From a virus: a stretch of DNA of 57,527 nucleotides. The notes under the pieces were generated by a model, which saw only the letters and a program-made list of their open reading frames with translations, ran no database searches and was not told where the DNA came from. The stretch spans positions 1-57,527 of the IMG/VR virus record IMGVR_UViG_3300025929_000019; one strand, written 5' to 3'. Shown piece after piece: positions 1 to 7,649 of this stretch. Each line of letters opens with the position of its first letter. The stretch's first letter is position 1. Made by a program: the position numbers and the translations under genes.

Positions 1-53
1 CGTCCGACCTGCCCCTTAGGAGGGGGCTGCTCTATCCACTGAGCTACCGGGGC
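1..53 (-). tRNA. tRNA-Arg (CCU), 5' 53 nt; 3' part lies outside the window
   Basis: Read on the minus strand from base 53, the sequence gives an acceptor strand GCCCCGG, a D-arm and a 5-bp anticodon stem GCCCC/GGGGC enclosing the loop CUCCUAA, so the anticodon is CCU (Arg). The window starts before the T-arm. Bases 16-53 (the 5' half up to the anticodon loop) also occur at the right end; bases 1-15 do not. The phage therefore carries the 5' half of the tRNA and the host supplies the 3' half, with the join in or beside the anticodon loop. Confidence 0.9.
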
Positions 54-141
54 TTTTCACTCTGAATCACGCCGCCTTCCGTTTTCGACTGTGTACCGTT
101 TTCGTGGCCACGTTCTTTTCGGATGGCGGTCGCGCATTATC
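16..141. repeat. Left copy of the 126-bp terminal direct repeat (att core plus integrase 3' end)
   Basis: Identical to 57402-57527. The first 38 bases are the 5' half of tRNA-Arg(CCU), which is the likely attachment core. The rest is the intergenic spacer and the last codons of the integrase. Sequence left of the repeat differs at the two ends: here it is the remainder of the tRNA, at the right end it is phage arm sequence. Confidence 0.95.
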
Positions 142-1062
142 CGCGAATCCGGCCACGTAGGAGGGCGCAAGGTGCGTGTAGCGCTGCACCATCGCCGGCG
201 TGCGCCACGCGCCGAGCTTCTGGAGGACGTCAGCCGGCGTGCCACCCATCGCGTGCCAGCTCGCCCACGTATGACGCAGATCGTGGAACCGGAAGCCATC
301 CAGGCGGGCCCGCGTAATGGCCTTGCGCCAGGCCGTTTTCGGGCTTCCTACGCGTTTCCCGCGCCAGGTGAACACATACCCTTCCCGCGGCCCTGAAACG
401 CCACGCAGGACCGTTCTGGCGGTCTTTGATAACGGTATCTGGATCGCGCGCTTGCCCTTGGCGTCGCGGGCCTCGACCCACGCGATCCCGCGCTCGACAG
501 AGACACGATCCCACGTCAGGCCTGACACGTTCGACCAGCGCAATCCGGTCGCTAAGGCAAACGCCGCCATCGCCCGCAAATGCTCGGGCAGCTCATCGCG
601 TAGCGCAACCCACTGCTCGGCCGTCAGGTAGCGCATGGCCGTCTCAGGCTCCTTGCGCTTGCCGATGCGCGGGACGGCGTCGATCCAGCCGGCGCGCCGG
701 GCCATGTTCAAGGCCGAACGGACGATGACGATTAGCTTGTTGTAGGTTCCCGGCGACTTCTCGCCGAAGGCTTCGATCAGGCTCGCCTCGCTCACGTCGA
801 CCAAGCGGCGATCCTTGTACGTCCTGCGAATCTGCTTGAGCGCGTTCAACTCGCTTCGGCTGCGCGGCTTCGCTTTCGTCCACGCGAGGAGCGCGTCGGC
901 GAGCGTGCGCCCGCTGTGTTTTTGCTGCCAGAGACGAGCTTTAAGCTCGTCGTGCTGCCGTTGCGCGTTCTCGCGGTCGGCGGTTCGAGCAGAGCGTCTA
1001 ATTCTTCCGCCGCGGTGGCGAATCGCGATCCACCAGACCTCACCCCGCTTGTAGAGGGACAT
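67..1062 (-). CDS. int: Tyrosine-family site-specific integrase
   Basis: A 331-residue tyrosine recombinase that would join phage and host DNA at the adjacent tRNA-Arg site. The N-terminus (residues 1-50) resembles a compact arm-binding domain, 50-130 the SAM-like core-binding domain, and 145-310 the catalytic domain. Visible catalytic residues are Arg175 (TGLRWSN), the HDLRH box around His260/Arg263, Trp286 in GAWRT where many relatives have His, and the nucleophile Tyr295 (QRYTHL). The gene ends 13 bases from the tRNA and points at it. It is the last gene of the leftward early operon and overlaps the excisionase-like gene by 217 bases. Confidence 0.95.
   Translation of the reverse strand: MSLYKRGEVWWIAIRHRGGRIRRSARTADRENAQRQHDELKARLWQQKHSGRTLADALLAWTKAKPRSRSELNALKQIRRTYKDRRLVDVSEASLIEAFGEKSPGTYNKLIVIVRSALNMARRAGWIDAVPRIGKRKEPETAMRYLTAEQWVALRDELPEHLRAMAAFALATGLRWSNVSGLTWDRVSVERGIAWVEARDAKGKRAIQIPLSKTARTVLRGVSGPREGYVFTWRGKRVGSPKTAWRKAITRARLDGFRFHDLRHTWASWHAMGGTPADVLQKLGAWRTPAMVQRYTHLAPSYVAGFADNARPPSEKNVATKTVHSRKRKAA
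90..112 (+). promoter_or_regulatory. Candidate arm-type integrase binding site inside int
   Basis: This 23-base word matches 57296-57318 at 21 of 23 positions, and a shorter relative (CCGTTTGTGGCCGC) lies at 57334-57347. Copies flank the attachment core on both sides, as arm-type sites of lambda-family integrases do. This copy overlaps the integrase C-terminal codons. Confidence 0.55.
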
Positions 1063-1250
1063 TCGCCGTTCCGGTATTGGCCGCGCAGATAGTCGGCAAG
1101 GTCAACGTCCAGGAAGCGCCATTCCTTGCCGATCTTGGCGCCGGGTATCTTACCCTCCGCGGCCCGCTCCCGAAGCGTGTCCGGGTGCAGCCCAAGGAAG
1201 GCGGCGGCTTCCGTCAGGTCCAGCGACGCGGCGTGCGGCGTGGGCGTCAC
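846..1250 (-). CDS. Excisionase-like helix-turn-helix protein
   Basis: The GTG start at 1250 is chosen because GGAGGAG lies about 8 bases upstream. Residues 9-50 form a MerR/excisionase-type winged helix (EAAAFLGLHPDTL, then KIGKEWRF). The remaining ~80 residues are low-complexity, Ser/Arg-rich and unlike a folded domain. Position directly upstream of int suggests a recombination directionality factor. The last 217 bases overlap int in another frame, so the tail may simply be read-through to the first stop. Function is inferred from the fold and position. Confidence 0.7.
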   Translation of the reverse strand: MTPTPHAASLDLTEAAAFLGLHPDTLRERAAEGKIPGAKIGKEWRFLDVDLADYLRGQYRNGECPSTSGVRSGGSRFATAAEELDALLEPPTARTRNGSTTSLKLVSGSKNTAGARSPTRSSRGRKRSRAAEAS

Positions 1251-1281
1251 CCGCGCTCCTCCGCAGTGAGCAGGCGGTCGG

Positions 1282-1602
1282 TCATGCCGATTTGGCCGCG
1301 AGCGCCTTAACCTTCCATCGCAGCCATTCATTGACCTTTTTCCAGCGCACGCTCGGCAATGCGCCGGGAGGGATGGAGTCGTTCACAGCCGCAACTTCGT
1401 CGATAAGCGCGGTGTGCAGCGTGATGTTCGGGTTGTCGGTCCAGAAGCAGCCCATCGCGCAATGACCGCCTTTGCCATCGTGTAAGCGGCCGCGAATGAG
1501 CGATCGCCGTTTCGCGACAGAATCGCGAATGAGAAACAGCGCCGTGTCATCCGCCAGCGCCTCCCCCTTCCCGGGTCCGCATTCCGGTCGCAATTTGCTC
1601 AT
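1282..1602 (-). CDS. Conserved phage protein of unknown function
   Basis: 106 residues, with a Gly/Cys-containing patch (KGGHCAMGCFWTDNPN) followed by a helical C-terminus rich in Trp and Lys. I recall similar small proteins near integrases of proteobacterial prophages but know of no function. It lies 31 bases upstream of the excisionase-like start, in the same leftward operon. Confidence 0.65.
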   Translation of the reverse strand: MSKLRPECGPGKGEALADDTALFLIRDSVAKRRSLIRGRLHDGKGGHCAMGCFWTDNPNITLHTALIDEVAAVNDSIPPGALPSVRWKKVNEWLRWKVKALAAKSA

Positions 1603-1630
1603 CTATCGCTCCCCTCCGATTGCAGCGCGC

Positions 1631-1858
1631 TCAAAACGGTACGTCACTGTCGGCTCGGAAATCAAGACGCAGCATGCTGTCGACCCGGCGCGCGGTGACG
1701 GCTTCCACGACGACGAATGTCTCGCCTGGGTTCGTCCGCGCGAGTCGCTCGGCTTCGGTGATCGCCCCAGCTTCCGTGTCGTGCTTGAAGTACGGCGATC
1801 GACCGCCCGGATTCCATACAAGCCAAAACGCCGCATATCGCAACGAGTTATCGCTCAT
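1631..1858 (-). CDS. Small phage protein, unknown function
   Basis: 75 residues beginning MSDNSLRYAAFWLVWNPGG. The start at 1858 overlaps the previous stop as ATGA, the coupling used through most of this operon; an upstream in-frame start is ignored for that reason. It looks like a small alpha/beta domain with a middle stretch GAITEAERLARTNPGE. This resembles small phage proteins that cross a Trp-rich strand with a helix, but no function can be assigned. Confidence 0.65.
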   Translation of the reverse strand: MSDNSLRYAAFWLVWNPGGRSPYFKHDTEAGAITEAERLARTNPGETFVVVEAVTARRVDSMLRLDFRADSDVPF

Positions 1859-2208
1859 TCCCGCTCTCCGGATCGTTCCCCTAGCGCGGCACGAGCGGCG
1901 CCCCACGCGAGCGGCCTGCGACGGTTATACGCGGCTTCCGCAAGCTGAAAAGCATGCATAGGGAAAGGGCGCTCCGCGTTCAATTGTGCAACCTGCTCCT
2001 TCAAATCCTTGCACGCGACAAGTTCGGCCAGCGCCGCCCGCAGCCTATCCCGCTCTTCACGTAGGGAGGATATTTCATCGGCAGCGGCTAGTTTGTCCGG
2101 ATCGCGCGGATCGCCAAACCCGACTTTGAACGAGACCACTTGCCCCGGCTCAAGCGGCTTCGGCAGCCCCGGAAACGCGCGCAGCTTGGCTATCAGTGCA
2201 TCACTCAT
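1855..2208 (-). CDS. Coiled-coil phage protein, unknown function
   Basis: 117 residues. A predicted coiled coil spans about residues 40-80 (ISSLREERDRLRAALAEL), followed by a basic, Ala-rich tail. It is coupled to both neighbours by overlaps: 8 bases with the upstream stop and ATGA with the downstream start. No recognisable family. Confidence 0.65.
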   Translation of the reverse strand: MSDALIAKLRAFPGLPKPLEPGQVVSFKVGFGDPRDPDKLAAADEISSLREERDRLRAALAELVACKDLKEQVAQLNAERPFPMHAFQLAEAAYNRRRPLAWGAARAALGERSGERE

Positions 2209-2401
2209 GCGTATCCTTCGGTCGCCGCACGCCTTTGATCGCCTGTTTTGCTTCCTCGCGCACGTTGTCGTAAGCCATTTCTATCGCCTCATCTGCACTG
2301 AGGCCGTACACTTTCTCTGAGCGTCGCCGCAACTGATCCGGCGACAAATAGTTGGTGATCCGTTTCAGCGCGTCATACATACGCGCGGCGTGGGCGCTCA
2401 C
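2201..2401 (-). CDS. Small phage protein, unknown function
   Basis: 66 residues, mostly helical (SADEAIEMAYDNVREEAKQA). The start overlaps the stop of the large upstream gene as ATGA, and its own stop overlaps the next start. Charge and size suit a regulatory or host-takeover peptide, but nothing specific is visible. Confidence 0.65.
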   Translation of the reverse strand: MSAHAARMYDALKRITNYLSPDQLRRRSEKVYGLSADEAIEMAYDNVREEAKQAIKGVRRPKDTHE

Positions 2402-3705
2402 GCCTTCGGCTCCGGTGCGTTCATTGCGGCGTCGATAAAAAGCGGGAGTCTCACAGAGGACACTTTCATAACCTCGACATCAACCAACTTGGCGTCCGTT
2501 CGCGCGTACTTTTGTGCGATGTCACTGGATGCGACGCGCGCCGCCTCTAGGTTTGGCTCCCACAGCAAGAAGTGCCGTGTATCCACGAAACGCGGCTCAA
2601 CTCCAGGGCCGTCCTCGTAATGGCACCGCGCTTCTGCCTTCCACAGCTTTCGCGCTGCATCCCGTCCCTCTGCTTGTAGGGATGCTCGTAGGGATTCGCA
2701 TTCGGCGCACTTCTCGCGGTAGTTCGCATCCTGTGCTTCCCATTGGCGCCGTGCTGCGTCTTGGCGCGCAGTGCAGTCGGCGCGGAGGCGAGCGATCTGT
2801 CCCGTATAGCTGTTATCTACTTGTGGGTCTGCTTCTGGCCGCGCATCGTCGTCACGTTGGGCGTCGCTCCGTTCCTCCTGGAGATCGCAATAGCGCAAGA
2901 ACTCGCCATGCTCGCTCTCGTATGCATCCCAATCTCCGTCCTCGTACACAACGATGTCGTATCGCTTCAATTTCGCTCGCGCATCGTCGTCACGTTGGGC
3001 GTCACTCCGTTCCTGGGCGTCGTACATGGCATGCCAAATCCTCGCTAGGCTTACCTCGGCTGGATTTATGGCCGATGCCGCCATCAACATTTCCGGCGTC
3101 GGCTCTCGCGGTACGTCACGTTGGGCGAGGGCGGCGGCAGCTTCGCGGAGTAGACTCGTCGGCGACCGCTTCCATCCGTGTCGCGCCCACTCGTCGGCTT
3201 CTGAGTTCAGCCTATCCACTAGCGCGTCCCGAGCAGGCGCGGCGGCTCCGCTGTAAAGGCGTGCTAGTCGCTCGCCCTCTAGCCGCAACGCGTCTGACCG
3301 CGCCTCAATGTCAGCGCGCGAGCCCGCTTGCGGCGCATCAGCGGGTAGGGGAGCCGGTGCAGCAAGGCAGTGTTTGAACATTGCTTTGGCCTGATCCGCA
3401 GTAAATAGATTGGTCCCAATGGGCCAAGTCTTGTTTTTGTTCCACTCGTCATCCTTCCTGCCGTCGAAACTGATGCCGCAGTCCGGAGCGAAATCGCGCG
3501 GCAACGGCCACGCAAGGAAACGATCGACCGCCCCTTTGATAATGTCTGTGGGAGCCGGTGCATCTGCTTGGCTGTCCGCGAGATAGTTGCGGCACGCTTC
3601 CTCAGCGCGGATCAGCGCGCAGGTAGAGCCAACTATGGTCGGGTCTTGCGACTCGTCCCACGCTTTGAAAAACCGGCGGAGCAGCTTCGTTGCTTCGTCG
3701 CTCAT
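2398..3705 (-). CDS. Mosaic phage protein with internal duplications
   Basis: 435 residues from the ATG at 3705, which overlaps the preceding stop as ATGA. It looks like several short phage modules joined together: an N-terminal helical part, a central LLREAAAALAQR segment common in phage proteins, then two copies of the peptide ERSDAQRDDDAR about 45 residues apart, then a Cys-containing coiled-coil region. The duplicated peptide reflects a 36-base direct repeat at 2841-2876 and 2979-3014. No enzymatic motif is visible. Confidence 0.7.
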   Translation of the reverse strand: MSDEATKLLRRFFKAWDESQDPTIVGSTCALIRAEEACRNYLADSQADAPAPTDIIKGAVDRFLAWPLPRDFAPDCGISFDGRKDDEWNKNKTWPIGTNLFTADQAKAMFKHCLAAPAPLPADAPQAGSRADIEARSDALRLEGERLARLYSGAAAPARDALVDRLNSEADEWARHGWKRSPTSLLREAAAALAQRDVPREPTPEMLMAASAINPAEVSLARIWHAMYDAQERSDAQRDDDARAKLKRYDIVVYEDGDWDAYESEHGEFLRYCDLQEERSDAQRDDDARPEADPQVDNSYTGQIARLRADCTARQDAARRQWEAQDANYREKCAECESLRASLQAEGRDAARKLWKAEARCHYEDGPGVEPRFVDTRHFLLWEPNLEAARVASSDIAQKYARTDAKLVDVEVMKVSSVRLPLFIDAAMNAPEPKA

Positions 3706-3929
3706 GCGGAGTCCTTTGGTATGCGCGAGCGAATTCGTAGTGCGAGGTATTCGGCGAGTGGCTCGTCGCTGTCGCTGTCCTTCTCGCAAACCCGAGCAGC
3801 ATCTTCGTAGGCGTAGCGCATGCCGGCCACGAAACCGGCTTCCTCAATGTACGGGCGGTCGTGGCCATCGTCGTCCCATTTTTCCAGCGCCGCTTCTAAC
3901 GCTTCACGCTGTTCTGGTGTGAGAGTCAC
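3702..3929 (-). CDS. Small acidic phage protein, unknown function
   Basis: 75 residues from a GTG at 3929 that overlaps the methyltransferase stop (GTGA). Acidic and helical, with a DDDGHDRPYIEEAG segment and a C-terminal helix. Translational coupling suggests expression in step with the methyltransferase. Unknown function. Confidence 0.6.
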   Translation of the reverse strand: MTLTPEQREALEAALEKWDDDGHDRPYIEEAGFVAGMRYAYEDAARVCEKDSDSDEPLAEYLALRIRSRIPKDSA

Positions 3930-5425
3930 GCGACCTCGCGCTCGTCCGTGGCCGCGAGATTCGCGCGCACCATCGCCTCGGCGCACGGCGGGCTGACGCT
4001 GTTGCCGCACATGCGCACCTGCGCCGTTTTGGTCAGCGGCTTGCCGTCGAACTCGATGTCGATCCGGTAATCGGCCGGGAAGCCCTGCGCGAGGAACAGC
4101 TCCCGCGGCCGCAGCATGCGCATGCCGATGTCGACGATGGCGTACTCCTCGCCGTGCACGGTGACGAGCCCGAAGCGCTCTTTCGCCGTCAGCGTGCGCA
4201 TTGGGTCATGCAGGCTCGCGCCATCCTTGTCGTTGCCGTAGTAGGCGACGAGGAACGCCCGGACCTCGGCGAAATGCGTTCCCTGCGCGCTGATCGTCTG
4301 CAGCGGCGAGCGCGCATCCTGCCCGATGTTGTCGCCGCGCAGTTTCATGAGATACGCCGCGACGAGCGCGTTGTGATCCGTCGCCGTGACGGTGGCGACC
4401 GGATCGCGCAGATCGGAGCCGACGACGCCGCCATAATGTTTCGCAAGAAATGCCGCGACGAGCGCGCCCTGACTGCCTTGCGCGGTAACGGTCGGATAGA
4501 CGTCGCGGATGTCGCGCACCCGCGGTGCTTGACCCTCGCGCTCGCCGTTGCGGGTGTTGATCAGGGTCGGCGCGCACAGCGCGAGCTCGCCGCGGTTCGC
4601 GCCGGTTATCGTCGGAAGCGGGTCGTCAATCGAATGCGTGCGCGCGTCGCCGTGATGTGTGAGCGGCACGATGAACGGCTCGGCCGCGTTGACGACGTAG
4701 CGCATGACGCCGCGCGCGATCCGTCGCAGCGTCGCATCCGCGAGCGGGCGCTTCCGTTCGAAGATCGACGGGCAGGGAATCGACCAGTCGATGCATTCCG
4801 CCGCGGCGCGCCATTTCGGCATGCCGCCGCGCCGCCAGCGATCGTGCGACGGCTCCGGCCAGACGATCGGGAGGCCGTCGCAGCGCGCGATCAGGAACAG
4901 CCGCTTGCGCGACGTCGGCGCGCCGTAGTCGGCGGCGACGAGCTCCTGCCAGTCGATCGCATAGCCGAGATTGCGCAGGCTGCCGACGAAGCGCCGGAAG
5001 GTGAGGCCCTTGCGCAGCGGGCACGGCGTTCCGTCAGCGAGCAGTGGGCCCCACTGCGCGAATTCCTCGACGTTCTCGAGGATGATAACGCGCGGGCGCA
5101 CGGTCTTCGCCCAGCGTACGGCGACCCAGGCGAGCCCGCGGATGCGCTTCTCGACCGGCTTGCCGCCCTTCGCTTTCGAGAAGTGCTTGCAATCGGGACT
5201 GAACCACGCGAGGTCAACCGGACGCCCGGCGCACGCCTCGCGCGGATCAACCTGCCAGACGTCCTCGCGCAGATGCCGCGTCGTCGGATGGTTCGCCGCG
5301 TGCATGGCCAGCGCTTCGCGATCGTGGTTGATCGCGATGTCGACGCACCGCCCGAGCGCTGCCTCGATGCCGCAGCTCGCGCCACCGCCCCCGGCGAAGC
5401 TGTCGATGATCAGGCCGTCGGTCAC
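3926..5425 (-). CDS. DNA cytosine-5 methyltransferase
   Basis: 499 residues with the ordered C5-MTase motifs: motif I FAGGGGAS (residues 10-17, SAM binding), motif IV SPDCKHFSK with catalytic Cys79, motif VI ENVEEF (about 117), motif VIII around GAPTSRKRLFLIA, a long target-recognition region, and the terminal GNSVSPP motif. No restriction endonuclease gene adjoins it, so it is an orphan enzyme. In a prophage its likely role is to mask phage DNA from host restriction or to affect regulation. It is part of the leftward early operon, coupled to the neighbours on both sides. Confidence 0.93.
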   Translation of the reverse strand: MTDGLIIDSFAGGGGASCGIEAALGRCVDIAINHDREALAMHAANHPTTRHLREDVWQVDPREACAGRPVDLAWFSPDCKHFSKAKGGKPVEKRIRGLAWVAVRWAKTVRPRVIILENVEEFAQWGPLLADGTPCPLRKGLTFRRFVGSLRNLGYAIDWQELVAADYGAPTSRKRLFLIARCDGLPIVWPEPSHDRWRRGGMPKWRAAAECIDWSIPCPSIFERKRPLADATLRRIARGVMRYVVNAAEPFIVPLTHHGDARTHSIDDPLPTITGANRGELALCAPTLINTRNGEREGQAPRVRDIRDVYPTVTAQGSQGALVAAFLAKHYGGVVGSDLRDPVATVTATDHNALVAAYLMKLRGDNIGQDARSPLQTISAQGTHFAEVRAFLVAYYGNDKDGASLHDPMRTLTAKERFGLVTVHGEEYAIVDIGMRMLRPRELFLAQGFPADYRIDIEFDGKPLTKTAQVRMCGNSVSPPCAEAMVRANLAATDEREVA

Positions 5426-5976
5426 GCCGTCGCGCCTTCAGTCGCCGCATCAACCAAATCCGGCTCGCGCGTCTCCGTCTTCACCGGCACCTTCGGAGGC
5501 GTCATCGTCACGCAGACCTCTTGTTGCAGCTTGTCGGCAAGCGGGTCGAGCTGACCGATGTCCGGGTGAAATTGCACCCGGCAGGTGATCGCCACCGTGC
5601 CGCCCTCTTCGAGATTCAGCCGGAATTCGTTGATCTGGCAACCGTCGAGCACGATCGCGCTGTCCTCGTTGCCGGCGTGATCGATCACCACCTGGTAGCC
5701 GGCGCACTTCAGGTCGTACGCCAGCGAGTCCTGCGCGAGCAGCGGGTGAATGCGCTTCGTCAGCGCTTGCGGCAGCAGCACGCCCTGCGCGTCGGTGTCG
5801 GCCATGTAGAACGAGCCGCGCAGATGCGGCGAGAGCTTATCGAGCAGATCGTTGCCGCCCTTGACGACGAGCTTCAGGTCGCTCGCGGTGCGCCCGTCGG
5901 CGGGATTCTTGCCGGCGAGCTCGCGGCGAACGTTGAGCGAGGCCAGGCGCATCGCGTGTTTGGTGAATTGCAGCAT
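5422..5976 (-). CDS. Conserved phage early protein, unknown function
   Basis: 184 residues. The ATG at 5976 is preferred over an upstream TTG because GGAG lies 5 bases before it. The protein is alpha/beta with a middle segment on interaction or modulation (CQINEFRLNLEEGGTVAI, then RVQFHPDIGQL) and a Pro/Thr/Glu-rich tail. It sits between recombination genes and the methyltransferase. I recall similar proteins in phage early regions but without a function. Confidence 0.7.
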   Translation of the reverse strand: MLQFTKHAMRLASLNVRRELAGKNPADGRTASDLKLVVKGGNDLLDKLSPHLRGSFYMADTDAQGVLLPQALTKRIHPLLAQDSLAYDLKCAGYQVVIDHAGNEDSAIVLDGCQINEFRLNLEEGGTVAITCRVQFHPDIGQLDPLADKLQQEVCVTMTPPKVPVKTETREPDLVDAATEGATA

Positions 5977-5987
5977 CAATACTCCGA

Positions 5988-6200
5988 TCAATTTTCAGGT
6001 TGGAAATTGGAATCGCGCGCCAGCGCATAGAGCGCGCGTGCGAGCTGCACCATTTCATCGTGGTCGGCTCTGGCGCGATCGCCGTCGTCGTCGTCCATAG
6101 AGTTCACCCACTTTTGCCTGCCTACGGCGTGCGTCGAGCGGAGAATCCGCGCGTAGTCGCGTAGCCAATACCCTGCGCGACGGAGTTCCTTCGGAGTCAA
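5988..6200 (-). CDS. Small phage protein, unknown function
   Basis: 70 residues with a basic, aromatic N-terminal half (RRAGYWLRDYARILR) and an acidic DDDDGD loop before a C-terminal helix. The start overlaps the upstream stop (ATGA). Nothing identifies its role. Confidence 0.6.
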   Translation of the reverse strand: MTPKELRRAGYWLRDYARILRSTHAVGRQKWVNSMDDDDGDRARADHDEMVQLARALYALARDSNFQPEN

Positions 6201-6382
6201 AGCAGCCTCTCCGATTCCTCAATCCCCTGCAGCGTCGCGAGCACCGCCTCCATCGCCGCGATCTCGTCGTCGGCCTTGCGCTGCGTCATCTGCTGCGCGG
6301 CCACACGGCGACCGTAGACTTCGCGCCGCATCTTCAGCTCGCGGGCGACGCACTCGATTTGCCTACCTATCGGAACCTGCAT
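6197..6382 (-). CDS. Small helical phage protein, unknown function
   Basis: 61 residues, almost all helix with heptad-like spacing (RKADDEIAAMEAVLATLQ). This type of short coiled-coil protein is common next to phage recombination genes. Unknown function. The 142 bases between it and the next gene upstream hold no gene I can see. Confidence 0.6.
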   Translation of the reverse strand: MQVPIGRQIECVARELKMRREVYGRRVAAQQMTQRKADDEIAAMEAVLATLQGIEESERLL

Positions 6383-6524
6383 CGCGCCTCCAATTCGTTG
6401 CCGGTCTCATTCCCGGCCGTCACAGCCATTCGTTACGCGCAGGTATGGGACGTTAGTACCCGAGGCCGCTGCACGCTTACCCCGCGGATGCATCCGATGC
6501 ACTCGGTCGCGGGTGGAATTCGGT

Positions 6525-7646
6525 TCATGCCGTAGCCAACTCCGCGCGCAGCGTCTTGTACATCGCCGCCGCCTCGTCCTGATGCTCGACGGGCAGCAGC
6601 ATGAGCAGATCGGCGTGAGCGTCAAGCAAATCCACGTCCTTCGCCTTGTACGCGCTGTTGAACTTGTCGGTCAGAGTGGCGAGGGTGAGCGTTGGCGGTT
6701 CGGATTTGCCGGCAGCCGGACCCGCGGGCGCCTTCGTCTGCGCGGCTTGCGCGGCCTTCGCGCGCAGCCCCGCCGCGCCCTTGGTCGGCGCCGTCGTCTC
6801 GGTCGTACCGTTGCCTTCCGGCGGCGGCTCCATGTCGAACCATTCGCCCGCGCTGCTCATGCCGTCGCGCAGGCTGTTGTAGATTTTCCCGAGGTTGACG
6901 ACGAGCGCCGGCGTGATCGCCTCCATGTGGCGCTGGATGCGCTTCTCGATCGCTGTCTGCGTGACGTTGAACTCGGCGAACTTCGCGAGCAGGCTCTTGA
7001 TCAGCTCGGGCGTCACTTCGACCTTCGTCTTGAGCGTCACGTCGCACTGCTTCATGGCACCCTCGACGACGTCGCCGGGGATGATGCCGAGGATGCACGC
7101 GCGTAGCCGCCGCGCACCTTGGTTGGCGACGAGCTCGTAGATGTCGCGCGGGTCCTCGAGCTTGTACGTCGCCTTGCGCGTGTAGCGCAGATGCGGCACC
7201 TGGAACACCTTCACCTGCCGCGTGTTCGTCTCGATGTCCCAGGCGAAGGCCTCGACGGTCGATTCGCCGTTGCGCTGCTCGAGCTCGCGCACGCCGAACT
7301 GCACGTTCCCCCAGCACTGCGCCAGCGTCTCCGCGGCGCGGATCGACGGCCCGGTGATTTCGGTACCGCCGCGGGCATAGGAGTACATCGCCGACTCGGC
7401 CAGCGTCGGCCGGGTGAATGCCTGCAGGATACGGTCCATCGCGGCGATCGGGTCGCGCGGAAAGCGCTTTGCGATGACCATGGCGGCCTGCGTCTCGGCG
7501 ATCGCGCGCGCCTGGTCGGTGTCCGCGGCCGCGTTGTTGGACAGCGGCCGCGCGACCTGGCCGAACGGGTTGATCGGCGCCGGCGGCTGCTTGAGCGACT
7601 GCTCGTCGCGCACTTCGTCGTCGGTGAACATGGTGTCGTTCGGCAT
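6525..7646 (-). CDS. Probable phage single-strand annealing / recombination partner protein
   Basis: 373 residues. A conserved core (about 55-280) contains RPTLAESAMYSYARGG, GPSIRAAETLAQCWGN and ANQGARRLRACILGIIPGD. It is followed by an Ala/Pro/Thr-rich linker and a C-terminal helical domain, a layout seen in phage annealing proteins. It lies 3 bases downstream of the YqaJ-type exonuclease gene, and exonuclease plus annealing protein form the usual two-component phage recombinase (as exo/bet or recE/recT). I recognise the family as conserved in phages; its identity as an annealing protein is inferred from context. Confidence 0.65.
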   Translation of the reverse strand: MPNDTMFTDDEVRDEQSLKQPPAPINPFGQVARPLSNNAAADTDQARAIAETQAAMVIAKRFPRDPIAAMDRILQAFTRPTLAESAMYSYARGGTEITGPSIRAAETLAQCWGNVQFGVRELEQRNGESTVEAFAWDIETNTRQVKVFQVPHLRYTRKATYKLEDPRDIYELVANQGARRLRACILGIIPGDVVEGAMKQCDVTLKTKVEVTPELIKSLLAKFAEFNVTQTAIEKRIQRHMEAITPALVVNLGKIYNSLRDGMSSAGEWFDMEPPPEGNGTTETTAPTKGAAGLRAKAAQAAQTKAPAGPAAGKSEPPTLTLATLTDKFNSAYKAKDVDLLDAHADLLMLLPVEHQDEAAAMYKTLRAELATA

Positions 7647-7649
7647 GGC

